From NCBI RefSeq assembly GCF_001742185.1, contig NZ_CP015750.1:1674001-1738000 (forward strand): DNA of 64,000 bases, written 5' to 3'. Shown here one piece after another: positions 27,159 through 36,138 of the stretch (the stretch's first letter is position 1; every line of letters begins with the position of its first letter). A program made the translations under genes and the position numbers. The stretch comes from Pectobacterium wasabiae CFBP 3304 (GTDB taxonomy: Bacteria; Pseudomonadota; Gammaproteobacteria; Enterobacterales; Enterobacteriaceae). The notes under the pieces are model-generated. The model was not told the origin of the DNA. It saw only the letters and a program-made list of their open reading frames with translations, and did no database searches.

Positions 27159-28595
27159 CTAGTGAAAATACGGCTGACTGTGACTAAGCAGTTTGTAAAT
27201 CGTATCCGGCTTATAGCTATCGCCTTGATAATAAATCGCCCAGTCGGTTACCCGTGATATATCAACAGAATACACTCCGCCTTCCTGCATATCCTCAACG
27301 TAAAACGGATGATTAATTAATTTTCCCGTCACTACAGTGTCGTGGATTTTTTCGGGTATAAACCACATATGTTCACGTTCTTCGCCCTCTTCACCATGAG
27401 GAATGCCAAACTTCACCATAAAGCGCCATTCACTTTCGACAGGCTTAGGTGATTTTTTTAGCAGCTTAGCTAAAAAACCCGGCTTAGCCGGTTCGTCACT
27501 CACATGGTAATTTTTAAACATATTGACGAAATAGCGCCAGCGCAACTGCGCTTTACGCGACATTTCTGCCGTTTCCGCATTGGTGCGCCAGAACATGATG
27601 GCATTCTGCTCATCGAACCCTTTAAAGAACGTTTGCAGTACCGGATTTTCTTCGTTGGTACGAAACAGCATGCAAGAAGGTTCCTGATGCACATCATCCC
27701 GATCGGCGCGATCGCCCAGAAACGCGCCCTCCGGCGTCCCTTCCAGATCGTAGCGCATCTCTTCCAGAGGACGCAGTTGGTCAATCGGCGTGGATTGATT
27801 CACATGCCGCAGTCCTTCTTCAAACGGCAACGCCACCAGATATTCATAGCCGCTGTTTGTCTGCCCGCACAAAATCGGCTCATTAAAAGTAATCTGCTGA
27901 TTTTGAATGGCATTATTGACAAAGCTTCTGAATAAATCCGGAATACCGTAATACGAATTCAGCGTCTCTGGAATGACGAGCTCAGCTTCCGTCAGACCGC
28001 ATCGCGCCAGACCATGTGAATGAAACCAGAATGTCGTTGGCGGATTATTTTCGGTGTCGTATACGGCATGAATGGTATACAACGATTCAATTTCCGGCAG
28101 GACATCATCCTCTAGCTGAAAACTCAGCCATTCGCGGGTAAACACGTTACCGGCAGCAGACATATCAATCCCCAGGAGAAAATCCGGCACCACGGCGCTT
28201 AATAAGCGAAGCTGATGAACGTAATCTTCCAGCGGATTTTGCCCAAAAAGACACTCCACCATCACTTCCTGCGTTGCCGCATTAGCCTGCGCCAGCAACT
28301 CAGGTGAAATCGGGTCGGTTGAATGCATCGGCGTGATGCTATTCTCAGGATCGCGCTCCGATATCTCAAGATAGAAGGTCAACTCTCTATCATGATGGCG
28401 ACAGGTATAAAAGAATCCGCCCTGTCCCTGCTCGGTATAACTGACATCACCATCAGTAAAGGATGACTGCGCCTCTAACAGGCTTTCCAGCAGCGGATAA
28501 CTCATCTCTCGTAAGGAAAAGGCCACCATCGTTGAAGGTGCTTTTTCGCCCTTTCCCTCAGCGATATCCAGGTATTGTTGTTTGTTATTCATCAT
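27159..28595 (-). CDS. DUF4026/DUF2314-type protein of unknown function
   Basis: The 478-residue protein has no signal peptide or membrane helix, so it is probably cytoplasmic. The C-terminal 90 residues resemble DUF2314: EREHMWF, VTGKLINHPFYVEDMQEGGVYSVDISRVTDWAIY. The larger N-terminal part resembles DUF4026. It starts 23 bp after the stop of apeR on the same strand, with no terminator visible in between. It is therefore likely to be the nineteenth gene of the aryl polyene transcript. Such proteins are not among the standard ape genes I know, so a link to pigment making may be accidental. Start could be one codon downstream (MNNKQQ). Confidence 0.7.
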   Translation of the reverse strand: MMNNKQQYLDIAEGKGEKAPSTMVAFSLREMSYPLLESLLEAQSSFTDGDVSYTEQGQGGFFYTCRHHDRELTFYLEISERDPENSITPMHSTDPISPELLAQANAATQEVMVECLFGQNPLEDYVHQLRLLSAVVPDFLLGIDMSAAGNVFTREWLSFQLEDDVLPEIESLYTIHAVYDTENNPPTTFWFHSHGLARCGLTEAELVIPETLNSYYGIPDLFRSFVNNAIQNQQITFNEPILCGQTNSGYEYLVALPFEEGLRHVNQSTPIDQLRPLEEMRYDLEGTPEGAFLGDRADRDDVHQEPSCMLFRTNEENPVLQTFFKGFDEQNAIMFWRTNAETAEMSRKAQLRWRYFVNMFKNYHVSDEPAKPGFLAKLLKKSPKPVESEWRFMVKFGIPHGEEGEEREHMWFIPEKIHDTVVTGKLINHPFYVEDMQEGGVYSVDISRVTDWAIYYQGDSYKPDTIYKLLSHSQPYFH

Positions 28596-28618
28596 GAACC
28601 CGTTAACGTCTTAATCCA

Positions 28619-29845
28619 TTATTGCCAACGACGGAAGATCAGCGATGTATTAATGCCGCCAAAGGCGAAATTATTAGACTGAATGTAATCCGTCTCAATA
28701 TGGCGTGGCTCACCCATGATGTAATCCAATTCACCACAGTCTTCCGCTGGTTGCCGTAAATTGAGCGTCGGTGCAAACCAGCCTTCACGCATCATCTCAA
28801 TACTCATCCATGCTTCAAGCGCGCCACAGGCACCCAGCGTATGGCCGAAATAGCTTTTTAGCGACGAAATCGGCGTGGATTTACCGAACACGGCCGCGGT
28901 AGCCTGGCTTTCCGCTACGTCACCCCGATCGGTTGCTGTACCGTGAGCGCTGATATAACCCACATCGCTGGATTGCAAACCCGCGCAGCGCAGCGATCCT
29001 TCAATACAAATCTGCATAGTTTCGCGCTGAGGCTGCGTAATATGTGCCGCATCACAGTTGGTGTAAAACCCAACCAGTTCAGCATAGATCGTCGCGCCAC
29101 GCGCCACTGCATGCTCAAGCTCTTCCAGCACTAACGTCCCCGCCCCTTCGCCGATAACCAAACCGTCGCGACTGGCGTCAAAAGGAGACGGCGTAGTCTC
29201 TGGCGCGTCGTTGCGTTGGCTGGTGGCAAACAGCGTATCAAATACGGCGGCTTCCGATGGGCACAGCTCTTCCGCACCGCCGGCAACCATCACCGTCTGA
29301 TAGCCATGACGGATCGCTTCCCAGGCATAGCCAATCGCCTGACTCCCCGATGTACAGGCGCTGGATGTCGGAATAACACGACCGCGCAGCCCAAAAAACA
29401 GACCGGCATTCACCGCCGTGGTATGCGGCATCATCTGTACATAGGTCGTACCGGTAATATTATTGGTGTGCTTTTCTGTCAGCATGGTGGCAAATTCGCT
29501 CACCGGCCCCGTGCTCCCCGTTGAAGAGCCGTAAGCTATACCGGTTTCGCCATTCGTCAGCACCGGATGACCAATCAACCCCGCCTGCTCCAGCGCCAGT
29601 TCGGTGGCACGAGTTGCCATCAGAGACACACGTCCCATCGAACGGATGCGTTTACGCGTGTAGTGTTCTGGCAAGCTGAAGTTATCAATCGGTGAACCCA
29701 ACTGCGTATTCAGGCCATCATACACCTGCCATTCGGGCATCTTGCGTATAGCATTATGTCCTGAGCGCAAACCTTCAGAGACGCTTTCCCAGGACTCACC
29801 GAATGCGGTAACTCCGCCCATTCCCGTAACCACAACACGACGCAT
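28619..29845 (-). CDS. apeR: ApeR, 3-oxoacyl-ACP synthase of the aryl polyene pathway
   Basis: The 408-residue FabF-like ketosynthase has the catalytic triad: Cys in SSACTSGS (near 165), His in SAHGTATD (near 300) and His in YFGHTLGACG (near 337). ATG 29845 overlaps the apeQ stop as TGATG; a GTG one codon earlier is the alternative. In the Xenorhabdus and E. coli pathways ApeR is the second ketosynthase next to the ApeO-ApeC pair. It is the last of the eighteen ape genes. Lettering follows gene order and domain content of the published clusters. Confidence 0.9.
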   Translation of the reverse strand: MRRVVVTGMGGVTAFGESWESVSEGLRSGHNAIRKMPEWQVYDGLNTQLGSPIDNFSLPEHYTRKRIRSMGRVSLMATRATELALEQAGLIGHPVLTNGETGIAYGSSTGSTGPVSEFATMLTEKHTNNITGTTYVQMMPHTTAVNAGLFFGLRGRVIPTSSACTSGSQAIGYAWEAIRHGYQTVMVAGGAEELCPSEAAVFDTLFATSQRNDAPETTPSPFDASRDGLVIGEGAGTLVLEELEHAVARGATIYAELVGFYTNCDAAHITQPQRETMQICIEGSLRCAGLQSSDVGYISAHGTATDRGDVAESQATAAVFGKSTPISSLKSYFGHTLGACGALEAWMSIEMMREGWFAPTLNLRQPAEDCGELDYIMGEPRHIETDYIQSNNFAFGGINTSLIFRRWQ

Positions 29846-30618
29846 CACAGCATCCCTCCATTAATAGAAATTACCTGACGCGTCACATAACTCGCGATAT
29901 CAGACATCAGATAGCTCGCCAGCCCGGCGACTTCTTCCGCCTGCCCCATACGTTTCATTGGGATCATTTTCATTGCTTCTTCAACGGCGACCGGTTCCAT
30001 TTGAATCATACCGGTATCGATCAAGCCGGGTGCGATACAGTTAACGGTTATTTTTCGTTTCGCCAGTTCGATAGCCAGTGCTTTCGTTGCACCAATGATG
30101 CCCGCTTTCGCGGCGCTGTAGTTAACCTGCCCCCGATTCCCCATAATCCCGGAAACCGAAGACAGCGTGATAATTCGTCCGCCGTTACGCAGACCAATCA
30201 TCGGCATTACACAGGGATGGATCACGTTATAGAAGCTATCGAGATTGGTGTGGATCACGCTGTTCCAAGCCTGCTCGTCGAGGGCGGGAAAAGCACCGTC
30301 ACAGGTGATACCGGCATTGCTGACCACACCATAATAGGCACCGTGTGCCTCAATATCCTGTTCGATCACGGTACGACACGCTTCCCGATCGGCAATATCA
30401 AAGCTGACAATACGACCAGAACCGTTTTGCTCCGTAATCTGGCGTAAGGTTTCCTGCGCCCCGTTTTCATCACGGTGATAATGCACCACCACGGTAAAAC
30501 CATCCGCCGCCAGACGCAGCGCGATGGCTTGACCGATCCCTTTGCTGGCACCGGTCACTAACACAGAACGCGGCATGCTTGTTTTTCCGGTTTTCATAAT
30601 AGTTTTTCCGGCTGTCAT
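29845..30618 (-). CDS. apeQ: ApeQ, 3-ketoacyl-ACP reductase (FabG-like)
   Basis: The short-chain dehydrogenase has the NADPH site TGASKGIG (about 21-28), NAG in SNAGITCD and the active-site YSAAK with serine in TLSSVSG. It reduces the ketoacyl-ACP made by ApeO/ApeC. From ATG 30618, which overlaps the apeP stop by ATGA, the protein has 257 residues. A 21-bp in-frame direct duplication at 30581-30622 repeats the start region, giving two more ATGs (30597 and 30576). The third ATG (MPRSVLVTG) would give the usual FabG length of about 243. Which start is used cannot be told. Confidence 0.88.
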   Translation of the reverse strand: MTAGKTIMKTGKTSMPRSVLVTGASKGIGQAIALRLAADGFTVVVHYHRDENGAQETLRQITEQNGSGRIVSFDIADREACRTVIEQDIEAHGAYYGVVSNAGITCDGAFPALDEQAWNSVIHTNLDSFYNVIHPCVMPMIGLRNGGRIITLSSVSGIMGNRGQVNYSAAKAGIIGATKALAIELAKRKITVNCIAPGLIDTGMIQMEPVAVEEAMKMIPMKRMGQAEEVAGLASYLMSDIASYVTRQVISINGGML

Positions 30619-30622
30619 AATA
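30581..30622 (-). repeat. 21-bp tandem duplication at the apeQ start
   Basis: GTTTTTCCGGTTTTCATAATA (split as 30581-30601) is followed directly by a copy at 30602-30622 that differs at two bases. The unit is a multiple of three. It copies a GGAAAAAC-TATT-ATG block, so each copy has a ribosome-site-like stretch plus an ATG. Confidence 0.75.
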
Positions 30623-31100
30623 GCTTTCCCTGTTCTAAAAGTGCTTTTAACTCATGTTCGTCGGGTTGATAGGTATTCAGCCGACCAGAGGCATACTTCT
30701 CGCCATTGATCGCTATCTCACCCTCAAAGCTACCCACTTTATCATCACGCATCAGTAGCGTGACGGTCACATCAAGCAAGGTTCCAGCAGGGAACACATC
30801 CTGCTTACAGTGATAACCCCGCCCGCCGAGCAACATGCCGGGACGCGGCTTCTCATGTAGCTCGCGGCTCTGACGCCCGTGCCAACCAGACCAAACCCCG
30901 ATCGTTTGAGCAATAATTTCGATACCAAACCAGGCTGGCAAATGTCCCTGTGCATTCAGAAACGGAGCCAAAATACCCTCGCGGCTGACCGCCACACGGC
31001 AGTGCGCGTGTTCATCATCAACATGGAGCACTTCAGCCACCAGCACCATCGGGTCGGAATGGGGCAGATAATCTGCCGCAGCCAGATACTCACTCATCAT
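30615..31100 (-). CDS. apeP: ApeP, hotdog-fold 3-hydroxyacyl-ACP dehydratase
   Basis: The 161-residue hotdog protein has the FabZ/FabA-like opening AADYLPHSDPMVLV, with the catalytic-type His near residue 14. WFGIEIIAQTIGVWSGWHGR follows. In aryl polyene systems ApeP pairs with ApeI to form the dehydratase that leaves a conjugated double bond after each cycle. It overlaps apeO by 11 bp and apeQ by 4 bp, so it is translated in a coupled fashion. The start could be the second Met (MSEYL). Confidence 0.88.
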   Translation of the reverse strand: MMSEYLAAADYLPHSDPMVLVAEVLHVDDEHAHCRVAVSREGILAPFLNAQGHLPAWFGIEIIAQTIGVWSGWHGRQSRELHEKPRPGMLLGGRGYHCKQDVFPAGTLLDVTVTLLMRDDKVGSFEGEIAINGEKYASGRLNTYQPDEHELKALLEQGKLL

Positions 31101-32247
31101 TCTTCCCCAAAATCAGACACGTATTATTGCCGCCAAACGCAAAAGAATTGGACAGAATCACCGGGCGGGCAAGCGGCGCGGGTTCATGGAGCAGGCCACA
31201 CGATGGCAGTGATGCATCGGGGCAGCTACGTGAGAAATCCTGCGCAGGCAACGGAAGATCCCGAGTCAGAAGCAGCCAGCAGAGGACAGCTTCACTAATA
31301 CCGGCGGCACCCAGCGTATGGCCGGTGAGGTGCTTAGTTGAGCTACAGGGTACGCGATTGCCAAAAACGGCGTGAACCACATTAGCCTCAATCTGATCGT
31401 TCAGACGCGTGGCCGTACCGTGTAAATTGATATAACCCACATCCTCTGGCTGCAATCCGGCTTGCGACAGCGCCATCGTCATTGCGCGAATCGCCCCTTC
31501 GCCTTCCGGGTGCGGCGCAGACATATGGTGAGCATCGGACGACTCACCAAAGCCCAAAATCGCCACTCGATCGGGCTGCTTGCCGATCAGCATCAGCGCA
31601 ACGCCTTCACCGATCGTGATGCCATTACGTTCTTCACTAAACGGTTGGCAGCGCGTTGAAGAGAGTGATTCAAGGCTATCGAAGCCATTCAGCGGCATGC
31701 GGCTCAGCGTATCCGCGCCGCCAACGATAGCCACATCCGCGAGCCCGGCATCAATTAGCCGTTTACCGCTGATCAGCGCTCTGGCACTGGAAGAGCAGGC
31801 GGTTGATATGGTGTAAGCAGGTCCATTTAACGCCAGATAGGCGGCCAAAAACCGAGAAGGATCGCCAAGTTCCTGCTGCGCATAGTGATAAGTGGCAAGA
31901 TTTTCACTGACATACCGATCGGCTTCATCCAACCCGGAGGTACTGGTGCCCAACACCACCGCCACCCGGTCAGAGCCAAACTGCGCGATAGCCGCGTCCA
32001 CCTGAGGTTGAATTTGTTCCAGTGCCGCCAGCAATAGCTGGTTATTACGGCTGTTATGCGCCGCTAATTCCAGCGGGATAGTCGGTAATTCTGCATCCAC
32101 CTTCCCTGTCCAACAGGGTTTATCATGCAGCAGCCACCCGGTATCAGGACGCATGCCCGGCGCATGGCCGCAGGCAAGGTTATCGGCGATCTCATCCAGA
32201 TTATTGCCCAACGCATTCAGCGCACCAACGGCGTTAATGTAAATCAT
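31090..32247 (-). CDS. apeO: ApeO, 3-oxoacyl-ACP synthase (chain-elongating ketosynthase)
   Basis: The 385-residue KAS I/II-type ketosynthase has Cys in STACSSSARAL (near 150) and histidines in LHGTATRLND (near 290) and HLTGHTLGAAG (near 323). It is the active subunit of the ApeO-ApeC heterodimer that condenses malonyl-ACP units onto the aryl starter. The chain length factor partner, ApeC, is encoded some 9 kb upstream in the same operon. It starts 1 bp after the apeN stop and overlaps apeP. Confidence 0.9.
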   Translation of the reverse strand: MIYINAVGALNALGNNLDEIADNLACGHAPGMRPDTGWLLHDKPCWTGKVDAELPTIPLELAAHNSRNNQLLLAALEQIQPQVDAAIAQFGSDRVAVVLGTSTSGLDEADRYVSENLATYHYAQQELGDPSRFLAAYLALNGPAYTISTACSSSARALISGKRLIDAGLADVAIVGGADTLSRMPLNGFDSLESLSSTRCQPFSEERNGITIGEGVALMLIGKQPDRVAILGFGESSDAHHMSAPHPEGEGAIRAMTMALSQAGLQPEDVGYINLHGTATRLNDQIEANVVHAVFGNRVPCSSTKHLTGHTLGAAGISEAVLCWLLLTRDLPLPAQDFSRSCPDASLPSCGLLHEPAPLARPVILSNSFAFGGNNTCLILGKNDE

Positions 32248-32248
32248 G

Positions 32249-32824
32249 CTAGCTATCCAGATGTTGAATCACGATGTGATAACCAAAGACGAATTGCTGA
32301 ACGCTCATCGGCACGCGCTGGTTATTCCGCGTCATATAGCGAATTTCGGTAATCAGCGTGCCACGATCGTCTCGCAGTTGTCTCTTGTCATCGCTATCTT
32401 TTAACGTCCAACCGGCTGGCAGTTGTGTCTGCCACACGGCAATCGGCCAGTGGCTCAGCATGATATCCGCCAGCACCTGACTGGCTGGCGGCAACTGCGG
32501 CAGGACGATGGACTGTTCAGTATGAACACCCTGTTCATCATAGGTGACTTTGAACAGACGAATACCGATAGAGGAAAGCCCAACCAGCGAAAGCTGCTTA
32601 TCATCAGCACTCAACATCACCAGCAGCGATTGCTGCTTACCGTCAAAGGTTCCCGTTAACAACTGCTGTTCGTTAACCGATGGGGTAATGGCCGGTGAGG
32701 GGAGCGTAACTTTCACCCCCGGTTTGAGCCACGCCTGCGGCCGGCTATTATCATGCTGTTTGCTGGCGCAGCCGATCAGTACCAGCACACCAATGAGCAG
32801 AAGCCCACGTCGCAACAATGTCAT
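32249..32824 (-). CDS. apeN: ApeN, DUF3261-type lipoprotein
   Basis: The 191-residue protein has a lipoprotein signal with lipobox LIGC (Cys19). The rest, with LLTGTFDGKQQSLLVMLSADDKQLSLVGLSSIGIRLFKVTYDE, resembles DUF3261 proteins. These occur with ApeL and ApeM-type proteins in aryl polyene clusters. Together they probably carry the aryl polyene lipid to the outer membrane (inference). It overlaps the apeM stop by ATGA. Confidence 0.8.
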   Translation of the reverse strand: MTLLRRGLLLIGVLVLIGCASKQHDNSRPQAWLKPGVKVTLPSPAITPSVNEQQLLTGTFDGKQQSLLVMLSADDKQLSLVGLSSIGIRLFKVTYDEQGVHTEQSIVLPQLPPASQVLADIMLSHWPIAVWQTQLPAGWTLKDSDDKRQLRDDRGTLITEIRYMTRNNQRVPMSVQQFVFGYHIVIQHLDS

Positions 32825-35142
32825 TTTCGTTTCCCTTTTGAATCAGGCAACGCCAGAGGCGCCAGCAAAAAGGCGGTAAAAATACCGCTACAAAGCACAA
32901 TCCCGAAGCTGCTGATGGCCTGAGTGCTGCTGAAAACCAGCATACCCAGCGTCAACAGCGCGACACACATCGCCAGCGTCACCGCCAGCAACGAGGTCAT
33001 CGGCGTACCGCGCGGGTTGCTGAAAAACAGCGTGTAATTGATGCCAATCCCGAGAACCAGAACCAGCGCCAACAATGAAAACAGGTTCAACGAATGGCCA
33101 CTTAGCGCCAGCACCGCCAGCCCACCGCCTAGCGACAGCACCGATGGCACCACATTTAACAATCCACGGCGCAGCCCAAGACGGATAACGTAGCTCAGCG
33201 CAATCACGGCCAGCGCTGCCGTCAGCAACCATCCCAGCATGGCGCGATAGAAACCGAATAACGCGTCGAAGGTGCCTTTTCTGTCGATCCACTCTACGCC
33301 CGGCAAGGTTTTAGCCATCTGTCCCAGCGCGGCGCTATCGCGTACTCCGCTGACGGGAACCAGAACGCCACTTTTCCCATTAGGTAACGTCAGCCACAGC
33401 AACCGCCATCCTTCACTTATCGGACTATCCAGCCAGCGCTCTGGCGTTACCGGCATGGGCCGACTATCCGGCATAGCAACATCAACCCCCGTATCATTAA
33501 GACGCCCGATCACCGTTGCTGCTGCCGAAGCAATAAGCTGACTATCACGCTGTTGCTGAACCAGAGAAGAAAGCGGCAGTAACCGATACTGCTTTAGCCA
33601 TGCCTGTTGCTGCGCGTTACGCAGTTTAGGCGCGAGCTGTTCCAGACGCTGTAATGTCTCCTCCGCGCTGTCGCCATAGACGACGAACCAGGTTTGATCG
33701 GCGCTCTGTCCCGTCAGCGCCGTCAACTGTCGCTCTTGTTGCATCAGATCCTGCGGCAGCGCCTGTAGCTGGGAGATATCGTCATTGACCTCCAACCGCA
33801 GCAATCCCACGACAGAAAGTAGCAGCAGCGCCAGTGGGACCCCAAAACGCACGGCACGCTGACGCCGCCATGCGGCTAGCCAGCGCCCCATCAGCACCAT
33901 AGCGGGGATCGGTCTCACTGGCAGTCCCTTAACCAGAAAAGGATACCAGCACACCACGGTCAGGCAGGAGGCCGTCAGCCCGGTGGCAGCGAACACCGCC
34001 AACTGCTGTAAACCGGGGAACGGAGCCAGCGCCATCATCAAGTAAGCCACCACCGCCGTACCTAGCGCGAGTAAAAGGGCCGGCAGCACCTTTTTCAGGC
34101 TTTCCAGTGCGGAGACGTGGCCGCCGTGAACCATCCGTTCGGTCAGATAATAAAGCGTATAATCCGCTGAAATACCGACGATGCTGATGCTCATCACCAG
34201 CGTCATCAAATGCAGTTCACCGAACAGCAGCAGGGTAAAGACCGTGCCAGCCAGTGCACCGATGCCCACCGATAATCCACATAACAGCAGCGGGCGCGGT
34301 GAACGAAACACAAAGAAGATCAGCAGCAGCACGCCAGCTACGGTGGCAACGCCAAGGGTAGAGACATCCTTTTTGGCCTGTTGGCTGGCATAGTTGCTGA
34401 ACAATACCGTCCCGCGAGTTAATACCTCGGCATCAGGGAATGCAGCCTTCAGATCGCGCTCAACAACAGCCAGCTTATCAACCAGTTGCTGGTTACGCGC
34501 CATGTCGAAGGAGCCTCCACTGAGCTCTCCGTGCAGAAAATACCAGGTGCGGCCTTGTGCGTCTTTTGCTGTTAACCAGCCTTGCGACAATCCTAACTGG
34601 CTGGCATTTTGCTGCAACGCCAGTTGAGATCCACGCACCAACATCAAAGGATCGTGATTCAGCTCCTTGCCGCTCACGCCCGCAAATGCAGAATAAAGCT
34701 GTGCCAGCACCCAATCGGCCTGTGCCGCGCCGCCATTCTCCAGCCGCGCGCGCGTGGCGGGATCGACCAGACCATTGCGGTGTTCAAAAACGAACTTTCC
34801 CCACCGCTGCTGCTGTTCGGCATCAATCGGGCCATTGACCTGCTGTAGATCGGGAAGCGCGCGCAGGTGTTTCAGCCACCAGTCGGCCACAGCAGGTTCT
34901 GCCTGCTTACCGGGTGTGACTAGCCACACCATCTGCCGATCGAGGCGTTGCATAAAGCCTTGCTGTAGCTCTGGAGGAAGTCCCCCCATCGCCTGCTTGG
35001 GTAACAACGCCAATACGCTACTGTTTATCTGCGCCTTCGGCAGCAGCAGAACCAGCGTAGCGATCAGCACCACACAGCAGCCAATCCAAACCAGCGCCGC
35101 GCGACGGATACCGTCAGAAAACGAAACGCTGTAGTTCATCAT
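32821..35142 (-). CDS. apeM: ApeM, MMPL/RND-type exporter
   Basis: The 773-residue protein has the MMPL layout: TM1, a large periplasmic loop (about 40-240), five or six helices, then the same pattern again. SISIVGISADYTLYYLTERMVHGG, with an Asp in TM4, and LGIGINYTLFFSNP in the second half are the typical segments. It is the likely inner-membrane exporter of the finished aryl polyene or its lipid, driven by protons. It starts 29 bp inside apeL in another frame; the second Met is also possible. Its C-terminus overlaps apeN. Confidence 0.88.
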   Translation of the reverse strand: MMNYSVSFSDGIRRAALVWIGCCVVLIATLVLLLPKAQINSSVLALLPKQAMGGLPPELQQGFMQRLDRQMVWLVTPGKQAEPAVADWWLKHLRALPDLQQVNGPIDAEQQQRWGKFVFEHRNGLVDPATRARLENGGAAQADWVLAQLYSAFAGVSGKELNHDPLMLVRGSQLALQQNASQLGLSQGWLTAKDAQGRTWYFLHGELSGGSFDMARNQQLVDKLAVVERDLKAAFPDAEVLTRGTVLFSNYASQQAKKDVSTLGVATVAGVLLLIFFVFRSPRPLLLCGLSVGIGALAGTVFTLLLFGELHLMTLVMSISIVGISADYTLYYLTERMVHGGHVSALESLKKVLPALLLALGTAVVAYLMMALAPFPGLQQLAVFAATGLTASCLTVVCWYPFLVKGLPVRPIPAMVLMGRWLAAWRRQRAVRFGVPLALLLLSVVGLLRLEVNDDISQLQALPQDLMQQERQLTALTGQSADQTWFVVYGDSAEETLQRLEQLAPKLRNAQQQAWLKQYRLLPLSSLVQQQRDSQLIASAAATVIGRLNDTGVDVAMPDSRPMPVTPERWLDSPISEGWRLLWLTLPNGKSGVLVPVSGVRDSAALGQMAKTLPGVEWIDRKGTFDALFGFYRAMLGWLLTAALAVIALSYVIRLGLRRGLLNVVPSVLSLGGGLAVLALSGHSLNLFSLLALVLVLGIGINYTLFFSNPRGTPMTSLLAVTLAMCVALLTLGMLVFSSTQAISSFGIVLCSGIFTAFLLAPLALPDSKGKRK

Positions 35143-35719
35143 CGCTTAACGTCCGGGGAGTGATACGCTGGTTACTCAGAATAATTCTGGTCATGTCGCC
35201 TTGGCGGTCATCCAGTTCAATGCCGTCGAGAAACTCACCGCCGTTCAGCGTAATGGTGTTGAATAATTTATCTAACGGCGACGTTTTTGGTGTCAGCACC
35301 AATTTCCACTGCTGCTTACCCAGATCGGTAAAATCGATGGAGAAATTCTGCTCCAATACGTGGCGATCGGCCTGAAACAAGGCACGTAACAGGTGGTTAA
35401 ACTGAAACATCTGCGGGTTGCTTTCCGCTGTGACAATCTGCGGAGCTTGCCCGTTCATCACCTGAACCATACGCGCTTCGTCCAACACCATCGTCAGCGG
35501 AAACGGCGCAGCCTGATGCCACCACAGCCCTTTTTCCTGCGCGATCAGCAGTTGTCCGCCGGATTTAAGCGGTTTTGCCATGCCTTTTATTTCACGCAGT
35601 TGGGTGAAATCGGCGCGTACAACCGGCTGACTACTGAATCGCTGTTGTAAATCATCCAGCGTAACGGCCTGCGCCACACCGCTTAACAGCACAAAAACTG
35701 CGACAATCAGTCGTATCAT
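35114..35719 (-). CDS. apeL: ApeL, LolA-like periplasmic carrier
   Basis: The 201-residue protein has a Sec signal (MIRLIVAVFVLLSGVAQA). The LolA-like beta-sheet domain shows VVRADFTQLREIKGMAKPLKSGGQLLIAQEKGLWW and RIILSNQ. LolA proteins shield lipoprotein acyl chains across the periplasm, and here the cargo is probably the lipid-linked aryl polyene handed on by ApeM (inference). Its ATG overlaps the apeK stop by ATGA. Confidence 0.85.
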   Translation of the reverse strand: MIRLIVAVFVLLSGVAQAVTLDDLQQRFSSQPVVRADFTQLREIKGMAKPLKSGGQLLIAQEKGLWWHQAAPFPLTMVLDEARMVQVMNGQAPQIVTAESNPQMFQFNHLLRALFQADRHVLEQNFSIDFTDLGKQQWKLVLTPKTSPLDKLFNTITLNGGEFLDGIELDDRQGDMTRIILSNQRITPRTLSDDELQRFVF

Positions 35720-36138
35720 GGCGTGACTCCAAGGCGCTCAAACAAAATAGGGGGGGAAACAAAACTCAGTTCACGGCATCCTTCCTGTACCGCGACCTGG
35801 ATCGTATAGCCAGTCGTAGCGCGTTGACCGCTCTCGGCATCAAAAATCTGGTAGGCAATACGCAAACGATTCTCGACCTCCTCGATAGTGGCGCGAATAC
35901 GTATACGCTGTTCGTAAGTCAACGCGGCTCGGTATTTCACACGCGTATCCACCACGGGCCACACATAGCCCGATGCCTGCATCTCACGATAGCCATAGTT
36001 AAATTTGCTGAGCAGCGCCTCGCGCGCAACTTCAAAAAAACGAAAATAGTTACCGTGCCACACCACGCCCATCGGATCGCAGTCATGGAAAGATACCGTC
36101 AGTTCAACCTCATGGCTTAAGCGAGGATCGTTTAGCAC
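35716..36138 (-). CDS. apeK: ApeK, acyl-CoA/ACP thioesterase (4HBT family)
   Basis: The 140-residue hotdog protein has the 4-hydroxybenzoyl-CoA thioesterase signature DCDPMGVVWHGNYFRFFEVAREAL (about 20-43), where the Asp is the usual catalytic residue. It begins with GTG overlapping the last base of the apeJ stop (TAGTG). It may release the polyene from its carrier or edit stalled chains. It is cytoplasmic and part of the tightly overlapping ape operon. Confidence 0.85.
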   Translation of the reverse strand: MLNDPRLSHEVELTVSFHDCDPMGVVWHGNYFRFFEVAREALLSKFNYGYREMQASGYVWPVVDTRVKYRAALTYEQRIRIRATIEEVENRLRIAYQIFDAESGQRATTGYTIQVAVQEGCRELSFVSPPILFERLGVTP

